DNA of 64,000 nucleotides, from positions 3,658,001-3,722,000 of the forward strand of contig OZ244838.1 of the NCBI GenBank assembly GCA_965220695.1. Reading direction: 5' to 3'. This DNA is from UBA9620 sp965220695. Its GTDB lineage: Bacteria; Acidobacteriota; Vicinamibacteria; Vicinamibacterales; UBA8438. The position numbers and the translations under genes are program-made. How positions within the stretch are numbered: position 1 is the first letter of the stretch; each line of letters opens with the position of its first letter. This document shows, one piece after another, positions 35,221 to 42,456 of the stretch. The notes beneath the pieces are model-generated. The model worked only from the letters and a program-made list of their open reading frames with translations, was not told the DNA's origin and made no database searches.

Positions 35221-37248
35221 TCACTCGCTCTTCGGCAAGCTGAACGCGACGTACTCGGAACCGGAAGGCGGTCCCCTCCTTCCGCCACCGGCCGCGATCA
35301 CGACATACTGGTGGCCATCCACGCTGTAGATTGCCGGTGTTGCGAATCCTGCAGCGGACAACTCGGCTTCCCACAGCACTTCCCCATCCCGGACATCATA
35401 GGCCCGGAACTTCCTGTCCGGAGTGGCGCCGATGAAGATCAGGCCCGATGCGGTTACAACCGGTCCACCGTAGTTCTCCGCGCCAAATCCCAGCCCTTCC
35501 GTTTCGGGGTAGTCACCGAATGGGACTTGCCAGTCGATCTCGCCCGTGGCCAAATCGATGGAATTGAGCGTTCCCCAGGGCGGTGAATTCCCCGGCAAGC
35601 CTTCGTGATCGCGTACCCGCAGAGCCCCGCCAAAAACGTAGTCGACTTCGGTGCTTGGTGGATCCTGCACTTCCGACTCCGGGGATCGGATATGAGCCAA
35701 CACTGCGTTCCGCTCGAAATCCTGGAGATGATCGAAGCTCGGCATGCGACTGCGCCCCTCTCGCACGACTCTCGCCAATTGACCGCGGGTCAGCCGAGCA
35801 CCGATGTCCACCAGGCTCGGTCCAACGTCGGTGCCTTCACGATCGATGCCGTGGCAGCTGGCGCAATGCTCGACGTACGCGTTTCGGTTGCTGAATCCAA
35901 CTGGAATCTCGTGCAGACGAATGATGCCGCCGATCTCCTGGGCATTGAGGATGAGTCGATTGCTGTTCGGGTCGAAGGCCGAGCCTCCCCATTCCGCACC
36001 GCCATCGTATGCCGGGTAGAAGAGCGTGCCGGCCTCGGTCGGGGGCGCCCACGGTCGTTGATCCAGATCCTTGATCAGGTCCTCCACGAAGTCGGTCGCC
36101 TCCTGGCTTCGCGTGGTGATCTCGAACGACTGACGGGTAAAGGCGACGCTGGACATCGGTTGCGTCAGGGAGGCTTGTTCTCCGGGGAGGTCACTGGGAG
36201 GCGTCGATACTTCGGCGATGTCGTACAGCGATTCTCCGGTGTCACGGTCGAATACGAACAGGTGACCCGATTTCGTCGTCACCGCGACGGCATCGATGAC
36301 CACACCAAAGCGTTCCACCTGGACCAGAGTGGGCGGGGAAGGAAGGTCGCGATCCCACAGATCATGATGCACGGCTTGGAAGTACCACCGCAGCTCACCG
36401 GTTCGAGCGTCGAGGGCGAGCAGGCAGTTGGCAAACAGATTGTCGCCCGGACGCGATGCTCCGTAAAAGTCGGGTGCGGCGGAGCCCGTCGGCACGAAGA
36501 GAAGCTCACGCTCTGCGTCCAAGGCCATTCCCGTCCAGTTGTTCGCCCCACCTGCTCGTTCGAGAGCGCCGTCCGCCCAGGTTTCGGATCCCATCTCACC
36601 AGGCCGGGGGAGGCTGTTGAATCGCCAGACGAGGTCGCCGGTGATGGCGCTATAGGCACGGACTGAGCCGGCATGGGCTCTATCGCCCTCATCGGTAGAA
36701 AAACCCAACACGATCAGGTCTTCGAAAATGATGCCCGGTACGCTGACGAAGAACGGAGCAGATCTACCGCTCGGTGTCAGATCGAGCCTGCCGTTCTCGC
36801 CAAAGTCTTCAACGGGTTGACCTGTGCTCGGGTCGAGCGCGATGAGCTCGCGGCCGGCGGTGTAGAACAGGCGAGATCGATCGTCATCTTGCCACCACAT
36901 GAGCCCCCGTTGAGCGGCTCCACCAGCGTCTGGATCGTACCGCCACAGCTCGTCACCTGTCGCTGCGTCAAGGGCAAACGCGACGAGTCTCGGTGACAAG
37001 CCATACAGCACGCCATCGATGATGAGCGGGCTGGTGTACATGACCGGCCTCGACCCGGGGACCAACTCGCCCGAGTCGTAGACCCACGCCACTTCGAGTT
37101 CGTGGACATTATCGCGGTTGATCTGGACCAACTCGGAATAGTGGCTGCGTCCCGGATCGCCCAGGTATGTGGACCAATTGGCATTCTGCAGGTCGGGCGT
37201 GCAGCAGCACAGGAGGAGGGTGGTGAGAGCAAGGCAAGTAGATCTCAT
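35221..37248 (-). CDS. PQQ-dependent dehydrogenase lipoprotein with inserted cytochrome c
   Basis: The 675-residue protein begins MRSTCLALTTLLLCCCTPDL, where LLLC gives a likely lipobox, so it is probably outer- or inner-membrane anchored. Quinoprotein propeller blades follow (WSTYLGDPGRSHYSELVQIN, DALDAATGDELWRY-like, LLALDARTGELRWYF, GHLFVFDRDTGESLY). A heme domain (HCASCHGIDREGTDVGPS, Met in SRMPSFDHL) is inserted between blades near residues 500-575. The layout resembles the membrane-bound glucose/alcohol dehydrogenases of Acidobacteriota. Another start 53 codons upstream exists but lacks an export signal. Confidence 0.85.
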   Translation of the reverse strand: MRSTCLALTTLLLCCCTPDLQNANWSTYLGDPGRSHYSELVQINRDNVHELEVAWVYDSGELVPGSRPVMYTSPLIIDGVLYGLSPRLVAFALDAATGDELWRYDPDAGGAAQRGLMWWQDDDRSRLFYTAGRELIALDPSTGQPVEDFGENGRLDLTPSGRSAPFFVSVPGIIFEDLIVLGFSTDEGDRAHAGSVRAYSAITGDLVWRFNSLPRPGEMGSETWADGALERAGGANNWTGMALDAERELLFVPTGSAAPDFYGASRPGDNLFANCLLALDARTGELRWYFQAVHHDLWDRDLPSPPTLVQVERFGVVIDAVAVTTKSGHLFVFDRDTGESLYDIAEVSTPPSDLPGEQASLTQPMSSVAFTRQSFEITTRSQEATDFVEDLIKDLDQRPWAPPTEAGTLFYPAYDGGAEWGGSAFDPNSNRLILNAQEIGGIIRLHEIPVGFSNRNAYVEHCASCHGIDREGTDVGPSLVDIGARLTRGQLARVVREGRSRMPSFDHLQDFERNAVLAHIRSPESEVQDPPSTEVDYVFGGALRVRDHEGLPGNSPPWGTLNSIDLATGEIDWQVPFGDYPETEGLGFGAENYGGPVVTASGLIFIGATPDRKFRAYDVRDGEVLWEAELSAAGFATPAIYSVDGHQYVVIAAGGGRRGPPSGSEYVAFSLPKSE

Positions 37249-37573
37249 CGCTGCATGACCTGGTCCACGCTGACAGTGGGGGATGTCCCGCGAGCGGGCC
37301 AGGCGTTCGTGAGCCCGCCTCGCGCTCGCCGCCGAATGCAGGTCCCACGCCGTGCGCAGCGCCCGGCCGACGCTGGCGTGCAGCCGCTCCGGCAGATGGC
37401 CGAGCACGTTCCGATTCGCGTTCCGGTCGGCTGGACGAAAAAGTACAGGCCGTACCCGTCTGCGTGGCTATCTGCATGGCCCTGGACCCTGACGGAAACC
37501 CATTGGTCACTCAGGCAGGGTGAACACGAAGATGTTGTTGCCGGCGCTTGCGCAGCTCCGACCGAACATACGC

Positions 37574-37673
37574 CGCGTCGAGGTAGCGGTTGGGGAAACT
37601 GCGCGTTCTCACTGGCCGCGAGGTGTGCCAGATTCTCGAAGGCCAGGGATTCTCGGCGGTTCAACAGCGTGGC
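37574..37673 (+). repeat. Second copy of the hicB/hicA junction (100-bp direct repeat)
   Basis: Bases 37574-37673 repeat 30727-30826 with few changes: the last codons of hicB (RVEVAVG) and the first 27 codons of hicA (GKLRVLTGREVCQILEGQGF). Here the hicB stop codon TAA has become GAA, and hicA diverges right after QRG. The two copies bracket 6.7 kb in direct orientation. Confidence 0.75.
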
Positions 37674-37801
37674 CGGGCGACATATCCGGCGTTCTTGGTG
37701 CGTCCTCCGGACTAACGGGATCAAGTTCGAGTGTCTCTGAATGGAGTCAATAGATTCCAGAACTCGGCTGCGCAGCTTTTCCAATTCCATTTGCAGAAGG
37801 C

Positions 37802-37814
37802 AACAGTTACTGTT
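37802..37814. promoter_or_regulatory. Inverted repeat upstream of the AbiE operon
   Basis: AACAG-TTA-CTGTT is a perfect 5-bp inverted repeat 11 bases before the antitoxin ATG. AbiEi-type antitoxins autoregulate by binding inverted repeats in their own promoter, so this is a candidate operator. The half-sites are short and their function is inferred. Confidence 0.45.
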
Positions 37815-37825
37815 ACTTTTAGTGA

Positions 37826-38629
37826 ATGAAAACGGAATCAGGCCGCCCCAGGGCGCGGCAATACCTCGATAATCTGGCGGCTTCGAGCCGCTACACCTTC
37901 ACGACCGGCGAAGCCCGAACTGCCCTGGGTCTGTCCCCACCGGCGCTGAAGATGGCGCTCAACCGGCTGACGCGTCAGCACCTCATTGTATCGCCCGTGC
38001 GCGGGTTCCACGTCATCGTGCCTCCGGAATACCGGTCGCTCGGGTCGCTCCCGGCCGGCCAGTTCGTTCCCGCGCTGATGACCACGTTGAAGCTTCCCTA
38101 CTATGCCGGCTTGCTCACGGCTGCGGAGTATCACGGCGCTGCACATCAGCGCCCCCAGGAATTCCAGGTTCTCGTCGAGAAGGCCCGGCGCCGTATCGAA
38201 TGCGGCAAAGTCCGTGTCGGGTTCTTCGTCCGCAAGAACCTGCGCAGCGTGCCGGCGCAGACCCTGAATACGCCACGCGGATTCATCGTGGTGTCAACGC
38301 CCGAGGCCACCGCGTTCGATCTTGTGGGTTACCACCATCGCGCCGGCGGCCTGAGCAATGTGGCCACGGTTCTCTCGGAGCTTGCGGAGAAGATCGATCC
38401 AGAGCGACTCGTGAAGGTGGCGCCCGCCGCCCCGGTTCCGTGGGCGCAAAGGCTGGGCTACCTTCTGGAGCTGGCCGGAGCCGGTGGCAAGACAGGGCCG
38501 CTTCAGCGGTGTGTGCGCGCGCGCGCGAGAGAAACTGTCCTGCTCCGTCCGGGCGCGCCGCGCGGCAAGTCGAGCCGCCAGGACGCATGGAAGCTGTTTG
38601 TGAACGCGGAAGTGGAGATCGATCTGTGA
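37826..38629 (+). CDS. abiEi: AbiEi-family type IV antitoxin
   Basis: The 267-residue protein has an N-terminal winged helix-turn-helix (RYTFTTGEARTALGLSPPAL, then MALNRLTRQHLIVSPVRGF) and the C-terminal AbiEi domain (LPYYAGLLTAAEYHGAAHQR, VVSTPEATAFDLVGYHHRAG). It probably both represses the operon and neutralises the nucleotidyltransferase encoded downstream. The stop overlaps the next start (GTGA). AbiE is a known abortive-infection toxin-antitoxin system against phage. Confidence 0.9.
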   Translation: MKTESGRPRARQYLDNLAASSRYTFTTGEARTALGLSPPALKMALNRLTRQHLIVSPVRGFHVIVPPEYRSLGSLPAGQFVPALMTTLKLPYYAGLLTAAEYHGAAHQRPQEFQVLVEKARRRIECGKVRVGFFVRKNLRSVPAQTLNTPRGFIVVSTPEATAFDLVGYHHRAGGLSNVATVLSELAEKIDPERLVKVAPAAPVPWAQRLGYLLELAGAGGKTGPLQRCVRARARETVLLRPGAPRGKSSRQDAWKLFVNAEVEIDL

Positions 38630-39492
38630 TTCCACGCGATCACATTCTCGAATGGAGGGCGCAGGCGCCGTGGCCGCAAGATTCGCAGGTCGAGCAGGAT
38701 TTGGTCATCAGCCGCGCGCTGGTTGCGATCTTTTCGAACGACCTCCTTCACGACGCGCTCGCGTTTCGCGGCGGCACGGCTCTCTACAAGCTTCATCTGC
38801 CAGCGGCGCGCTACTCTGAGGATATCGATCTAGCGCGAACCGGAACGGGTCCTGCGAAGCCGATGATGGATGCGCTTCACGAGGTCCTTGACCCGTGGCT
38901 TGGGCAACCGAGGACGACACAGAATCAAGGACGCATCGCCTTCGTGTACCGCTTTGCATCCGAAGATGCGCCCCCGATCCTGTTGCGGCTGAAAGTCGAG
39001 ACGAATACGCGCGAGCATTTTGCGGTCTACGGGTTCAAGGAAAGGCCGTTCTCGATTTCGTCCAGATGGTTCGAGGGCGCGTGCAGCATTCACACCTACG
39101 AGCTCGATGAGTTGCTGGGAACCAAGTTCAGGGCTCTTTATCAGCGCAAGCAGGGGCGCGACCTCTTCGATCTCGCTACGGCGCTGGAGGCGCCGGGCGT
39201 GAACGCGGAGCGAATCATAGAGGCGTTCGAGAAATACATGGAGCACGAAGGCCATCCAGTCACACGGGCGGTGTTCGAGCAGAACTTCGCGGCCAAACGC
39301 GGCGACCCTGAATTCATGGGAGACATCGGACCGCTGTTGGCGGCGGGCTGCGAATGGAATCCGGAAGCCGGGGCCGAGGCTGTCTCGTCGAAACTGATCG
39401 CACGCCTGCCGGGCGAGCCGTGGAAGGGTAACGCGCCGAAGTCGCAGCGGGCCAGTGACGGCTCAGATCAATCTGAAGGATCGGCCGCGTGA
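38626..39492 (+). CDS. abiEii: AbiEii-family nucleotidyltransferase toxin
   Basis: The 288-residue GTG-started protein has the nucleotidyltransferase signature FRGGTALYKLHL with SEDIDL (catalytic Asp pair) near residues 47-70. The AbiEii extensions follow: LKVETNTREHF, the conserved Tyr-Glu-Leu-Asp-Glu-Leu segment (THTYELDELL-type), and FRALYQRKQGRDLFDL. AbiEii transfers nucleotides, reportedly GTP, to cause reversible growth arrest. All core residues are intact, so the pair looks functional. A charged C-terminal tail after about residue 265 extends beyond the usual domain. Confidence 0.9.
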   Translation: MIPRDHILEWRAQAPWPQDSQVEQDLVISRALVAIFSNDLLHDALAFRGGTALYKLHLPAARYSEDIDLARTGTGPAKPMMDALHEVLDPWLGQPRTTQNQGRIAFVYRFASEDAPPILLRLKVETNTREHFAVYGFKERPFSISSRWFEGACSIHTYELDELLGTKFRALYQRKQGRDLFDLATALEAPGVNAERIIEAFEKYMEHEGHPVTRAVFEQNFAAKRGDPEFMGDIGPLLAAGCEWNPEAGAEAVSSKLIARLPGEPWKGNAPKSQRASDGSDQSEGSAA

Positions 39493-39623
39493 TAACGCAC
39501 CCGATGGATGCACATCCAATAGGGGGAGCGCGGGTCAAGGGCACCGGGCGAGGGGTCCCGCGGCGCGGCCGGGCGATTCGGACGAAGGCGGCCGAGAGCG
39601 TCTTGTCGGGATGGCGGCCTCGG

Positions 39624-41375
39624 TCAAGGCAGGGCGAACACGAAGATGTTGTTGCCGGCGCTGGGGCGCAGTTCCGGTGTCAAGCGCCTGAAACCGGATG
39701 CGGTCGCCGCGGAGCCGGTGCTCACCGCCACGTACTGCCGTCCCTCGACGGCGTAGGTGATGGGAAAACCGGTCACCGGCGAGCCGAGGTTGATCTCCCA
39801 GAGCACCTCGCCCGTCTCGTGGTCGAAGGCCCGGAACCGGCCGTTGACGTCGCCGCCGAACACCAGCCCGCCGCCGGTGGCGGCGAGCGACATCGTGGCG
39901 GCCCGCTGCTCGTGAATCCAGGTCGTGCGTCCGGTTTCCGCCGAGATCGCCTGCACGGTCCCCAACTGGTCCGTGCCCGGCGCAAGCTGCGTGCGGACGC
40001 CGAGGGCGTAGCTGGGGTGACTGCCCTCGGTCGTCGCCAGCATGCGGGCGCAGGCATTGCGCAGCGGCATGTACATCGTGTTGGTCAGCGGGCTGTAGGC
40101 GCCGGCTTCCCAGTCCTTGCCGCCGATGAGGGTCGGGCACGCCAGCACTTCCTGACCCAGTGCGCTGAACACGACCTCGGCATTCTCGGTCACCGCGCCG
40201 GTGGCGCCGTCGATGGCGCTGATGACGTTCTGCGCGACCGTCGGCGTGGCCCAGAGGAACTCGCCGGTTTCGCGGTCGAGGGTGTAGACCACGCCGGTCT
40301 TGCCCGGGATTCCGGTGATCACCTTGCGCACCCCGCCACGCTCGATGCGCGGATTGATCCAGCTCACGGCGGCCGGGTCCGGCGCGACGGCGGTGTCGAC
40401 GAGCAGGCGTTCGAAGGGGTGATCGAGGTCCCAGTGGTCGTTCAGATGCTGGTAGTACCAGACGATGTCGCCGGTATCGGCGTCGAGCGCCAGCGTGGAG
40501 TTGTGATAGAGGTGCGCCAGGTCGGCGCCCCCGAGCAGGAACTTCGGCGCGGGTGACGTGACCGAGGTGCCGACGTAGACCAGGTTCAGCTCCGGGTCGT
40601 AGCTCGGCACCATCCACGTGCCGACGTGCTTCCGATCTTCGAACGGGACGCCGCCCCAGGTCTCGTCGCCCGGCTCGCCCGGCGCGGGAATCGTGCGCCG
40701 GCGCCAGAGCTCCTCGCCGGTCGTGGCGTCGTGCGCGACGATGACGCAGGCCTCAGGGCCGCCTCGCGGCGAGCAGCTCCGGCCCGAGATGATCTTCCCA
40801 TTGGCGATGATCGGCCCCGAACTTTGCAGCGCGGGGTGCGTCTCGTAGTCGAGGATCCGGGTCTCCCACACCTGCCGGCCCGTCGTTGCGTCGAGCGCGA
40901 AGACGTAGCCGTCAGCGCTGGTGTCGATGATGCGGTCGCCGTAGATGGCGAGATTGCGGTTGGTGGTGGAGAGGCCGCGGGTGGCGGTGCCCTCCGGCAG
41001 ATCGCGGCGATACTCCCAGAGGAGATCGCCGGTGACGGCGTCAATCGCCTGGATGAAGTCGCGCGGATTCGGCAGATACAGGACCCCGCCGTACGCCAGC
41101 GGCGTCGCCTGCTGGCTGCCGGCGCCCATGCCGCGTGTCCAGACCATGCGGAGGTCGCCGACGTTCTCGCGGGTGATCCGGTCCAGCGGACTGTAGCCCC
41201 AGCCGTCGAGCGTGCGCCGCCACATCAGCCAGTCCGCCGGCGCCGGATCCTGGAGCATGGCGTCGGTGACCGGGACGAAGTCGGCGCGGGACTGCGCGTG
41301 CGCAACGGTCGGGATCGGCGGCAGCGACAGCACGACGACGACCCCGGCCAGCACCGGGAACGATTGATTCGGCAT
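39624..41375 (-). CDS. PQQ-dependent alcohol dehydrogenase-like quinoprotein
   Basis: The 583-residue protein has a signal peptide (MPNQSFPVLAGVVVVLSLPP, cleaved near VAHAQ). A quinoprotein propeller follows: DWLMWRRTLDGWGYSPLDRI, IQAIDAVTGDLLWEY, VFALDATTGRQVWETRI, LALDADTGDIVWYYQHLNDH and VVYTLDRETGEFLWA. There is no CxxCH heme motif, so an external cytochrome must accept electrons. The length fits methanol/ethanol-type PQQ dehydrogenases. The Met at 41375 is preferred over one 23 codons upstream because it starts the signal peptide. Downstream copies of its last codons are scattered in the region near 37508. Confidence 0.87.
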   Translation of the reverse strand: MPNQSFPVLAGVVVVLSLPPIPTVAHAQSRADFVPVTDAMLQDPAPADWLMWRRTLDGWGYSPLDRITRENVGDLRMVWTRGMGAGSQQATPLAYGGVLYLPNPRDFIQAIDAVTGDLLWEYRRDLPEGTATRGLSTTNRNLAIYGDRIIDTSADGYVFALDATTGRQVWETRILDYETHPALQSSGPIIANGKIISGRSCSPRGGPEACVIVAHDATTGEELWRRRTIPAPGEPGDETWGGVPFEDRKHVGTWMVPSYDPELNLVYVGTSVTSPAPKFLLGGADLAHLYHNSTLALDADTGDIVWYYQHLNDHWDLDHPFERLLVDTAVAPDPAAVSWINPRIERGGVRKVITGIPGKTGVVYTLDRETGEFLWATPTVAQNVISAIDGATGAVTENAEVVFSALGQEVLACPTLIGGKDWEAGAYSPLTNTMYMPLRNACARMLATTEGSHPSYALGVRTQLAPGTDQLGTVQAISAETGRTTWIHEQRAATMSLAATGGGLVFGGDVNGRFRAFDHETGEVLWEINLGSPVTGFPITYAVEGRQYVAVSTGSAATASGFRRLTPELRPSAGNNIFVFALP

Positions 41376-41549
41376 CGCGATCCCCCACGTCCGACAAGAA
41401 TGAACGGCGTCCGACGGCAACGGTCGCGTGTACGGTATCACCACCTGCCGCGTGCCTGGCAGCCTGGCCGTTCGTCTCGCGCCGGGCGCGCGGATACGAA
41501 GAGGGCGCCGCCGGCATGCGCGCGCAGCACGTCTGCAGCGCGACGTGTA

Positions 41550-42392
41550 TCAGGGCGTCGCCGCGCGCTCGTTCTTCTTGGCGATGTCGAAGAAGGAGAA
41601 GAGCTTCGAGACCATGGCGCGGTCGGCGTTGATGAACGCGGAGTGGTCGCCGCCCTTGATCTCGACGTAGACGTGCTCCATGCCGAGCTCGCGCATCCTG
41701 GCGACCCACTCGCGCGTGCGGGCAACCGGTACCGCCCCGTCTTCGTCTCCCTGCAGCACGATGACCGGGATGTGCCGGAACGACACGAGCTGGTCCGGAC
41801 TGCCGGACGCCGCGGGCGCCGCCGCGCCGAGCGCCGCCCAGACGTCCGGGTACTTCGCCGCCAGGTGGTAGGTGCCGCCGCCGCCCATCGAGTGTCCCCA
41901 CAGATAGATGCGGTCGTCGTCGATGTTGAACTCGTCGATGACCAGCCGCAGCACGTTCATGACGTCCTGCTCGGCGAGCTCGCCGAGATTGTCAGGCAAC
42001 CCGCCGGCCCCGTCCCGACCCGCCCCGCGCGGGATGCCCGGGCCCCGGCTGCCGTACCAACCGCGCGGGTGGTAGCCCTTCGGGGTCACCAGGATGTACC
42101 CGTCGCGCTCGGCCAGGTCGACGTAGCCGTCGTAGCTCATGACCCAGTCGTACGGCCGTCCGAGCCCGTGCAGGCCGACGATGAGCGGCCACTCCCGCGA
42201 GGCGTCGTAGCTCGACGGCACGAACAGCGCGTAGGGCACCTCGACGCCGGTCTCTTCGAACGTATAGGTGCGGTCCTGCAGCCGGGCATCGGCGGCGATG
42301 GTGCTCCCCGGCTCCTGGGCCAGGGCGCGCCCCGTACCCGCGTGCAGCAGCACGACCGCCACGCTGGCGACGACGAATCGACGTCGGTTCAT
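41550..42392 (-). CDS. Secreted alpha/beta-hydrolase (PHB depolymerase/feruloyl esterase-like)
   Basis: The 280-residue protein has a twin-basic signal peptide (MNRRRFVVASVAVVLL) and the esterase elements: PLIVGLHGLGRPYDW (oxyanion region), YLWGHSMGGGGTYHLA with nucleophile Ser in GHSMGG, VIVLQGDEDGAVPV with the acid, and KGGDHSAFI with the catalytic His. An AAGGAG site lies 8 bases before the ATG. It probably cleaves an ester, polymer or peptide outside the cytoplasm; the substrate is unknown. It is followed by the quinoprotein gene in the same direction. Confidence 0.87.
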   Translation of the reverse strand: MNRRRFVVASVAVVLLHAGTGRALAQEPGSTIAADARLQDRTYTFEETGVEVPYALFVPSSYDASREWPLIVGLHGLGRPYDWVMSYDGYVDLAERDGYILVTPKGYHPRGWYGSRGPGIPRGAGRDGAGGLPDNLGELAEQDVMNVLRLVIDEFNIDDDRIYLWGHSMGGGGTYHLAAKYPDVWAALGAAAPAASGSPDQLVSFRHIPVIVLQGDEDGAVPVARTREWVARMRELGMEHVYVEIKGGDHSAFINADRAMVSKLFSFFDIAKKNERAATP

Positions 42393-42456
42393 TCCACTTC
42401 TCCTTGTTCGCGCAGGTTTCCGGGTCCGTGTTGCCGCCATCGCATGCTTCGGCCGC

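Larger units (their letters stand above)
37249..37825. other. Intergenic region with gene fragments
   Basis: This 577-base stretch has no intact gene. Near 37508-37550 the minus strand encodes AGNNIFVFTLP, the tail of a PQQ dehydrogenase like the one that ends at 39624. At 37574-37673 there is a copy of the hicB-hicA junction. The rest (37260-37500) is not recognised on either strand. Confidence 0.55.
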
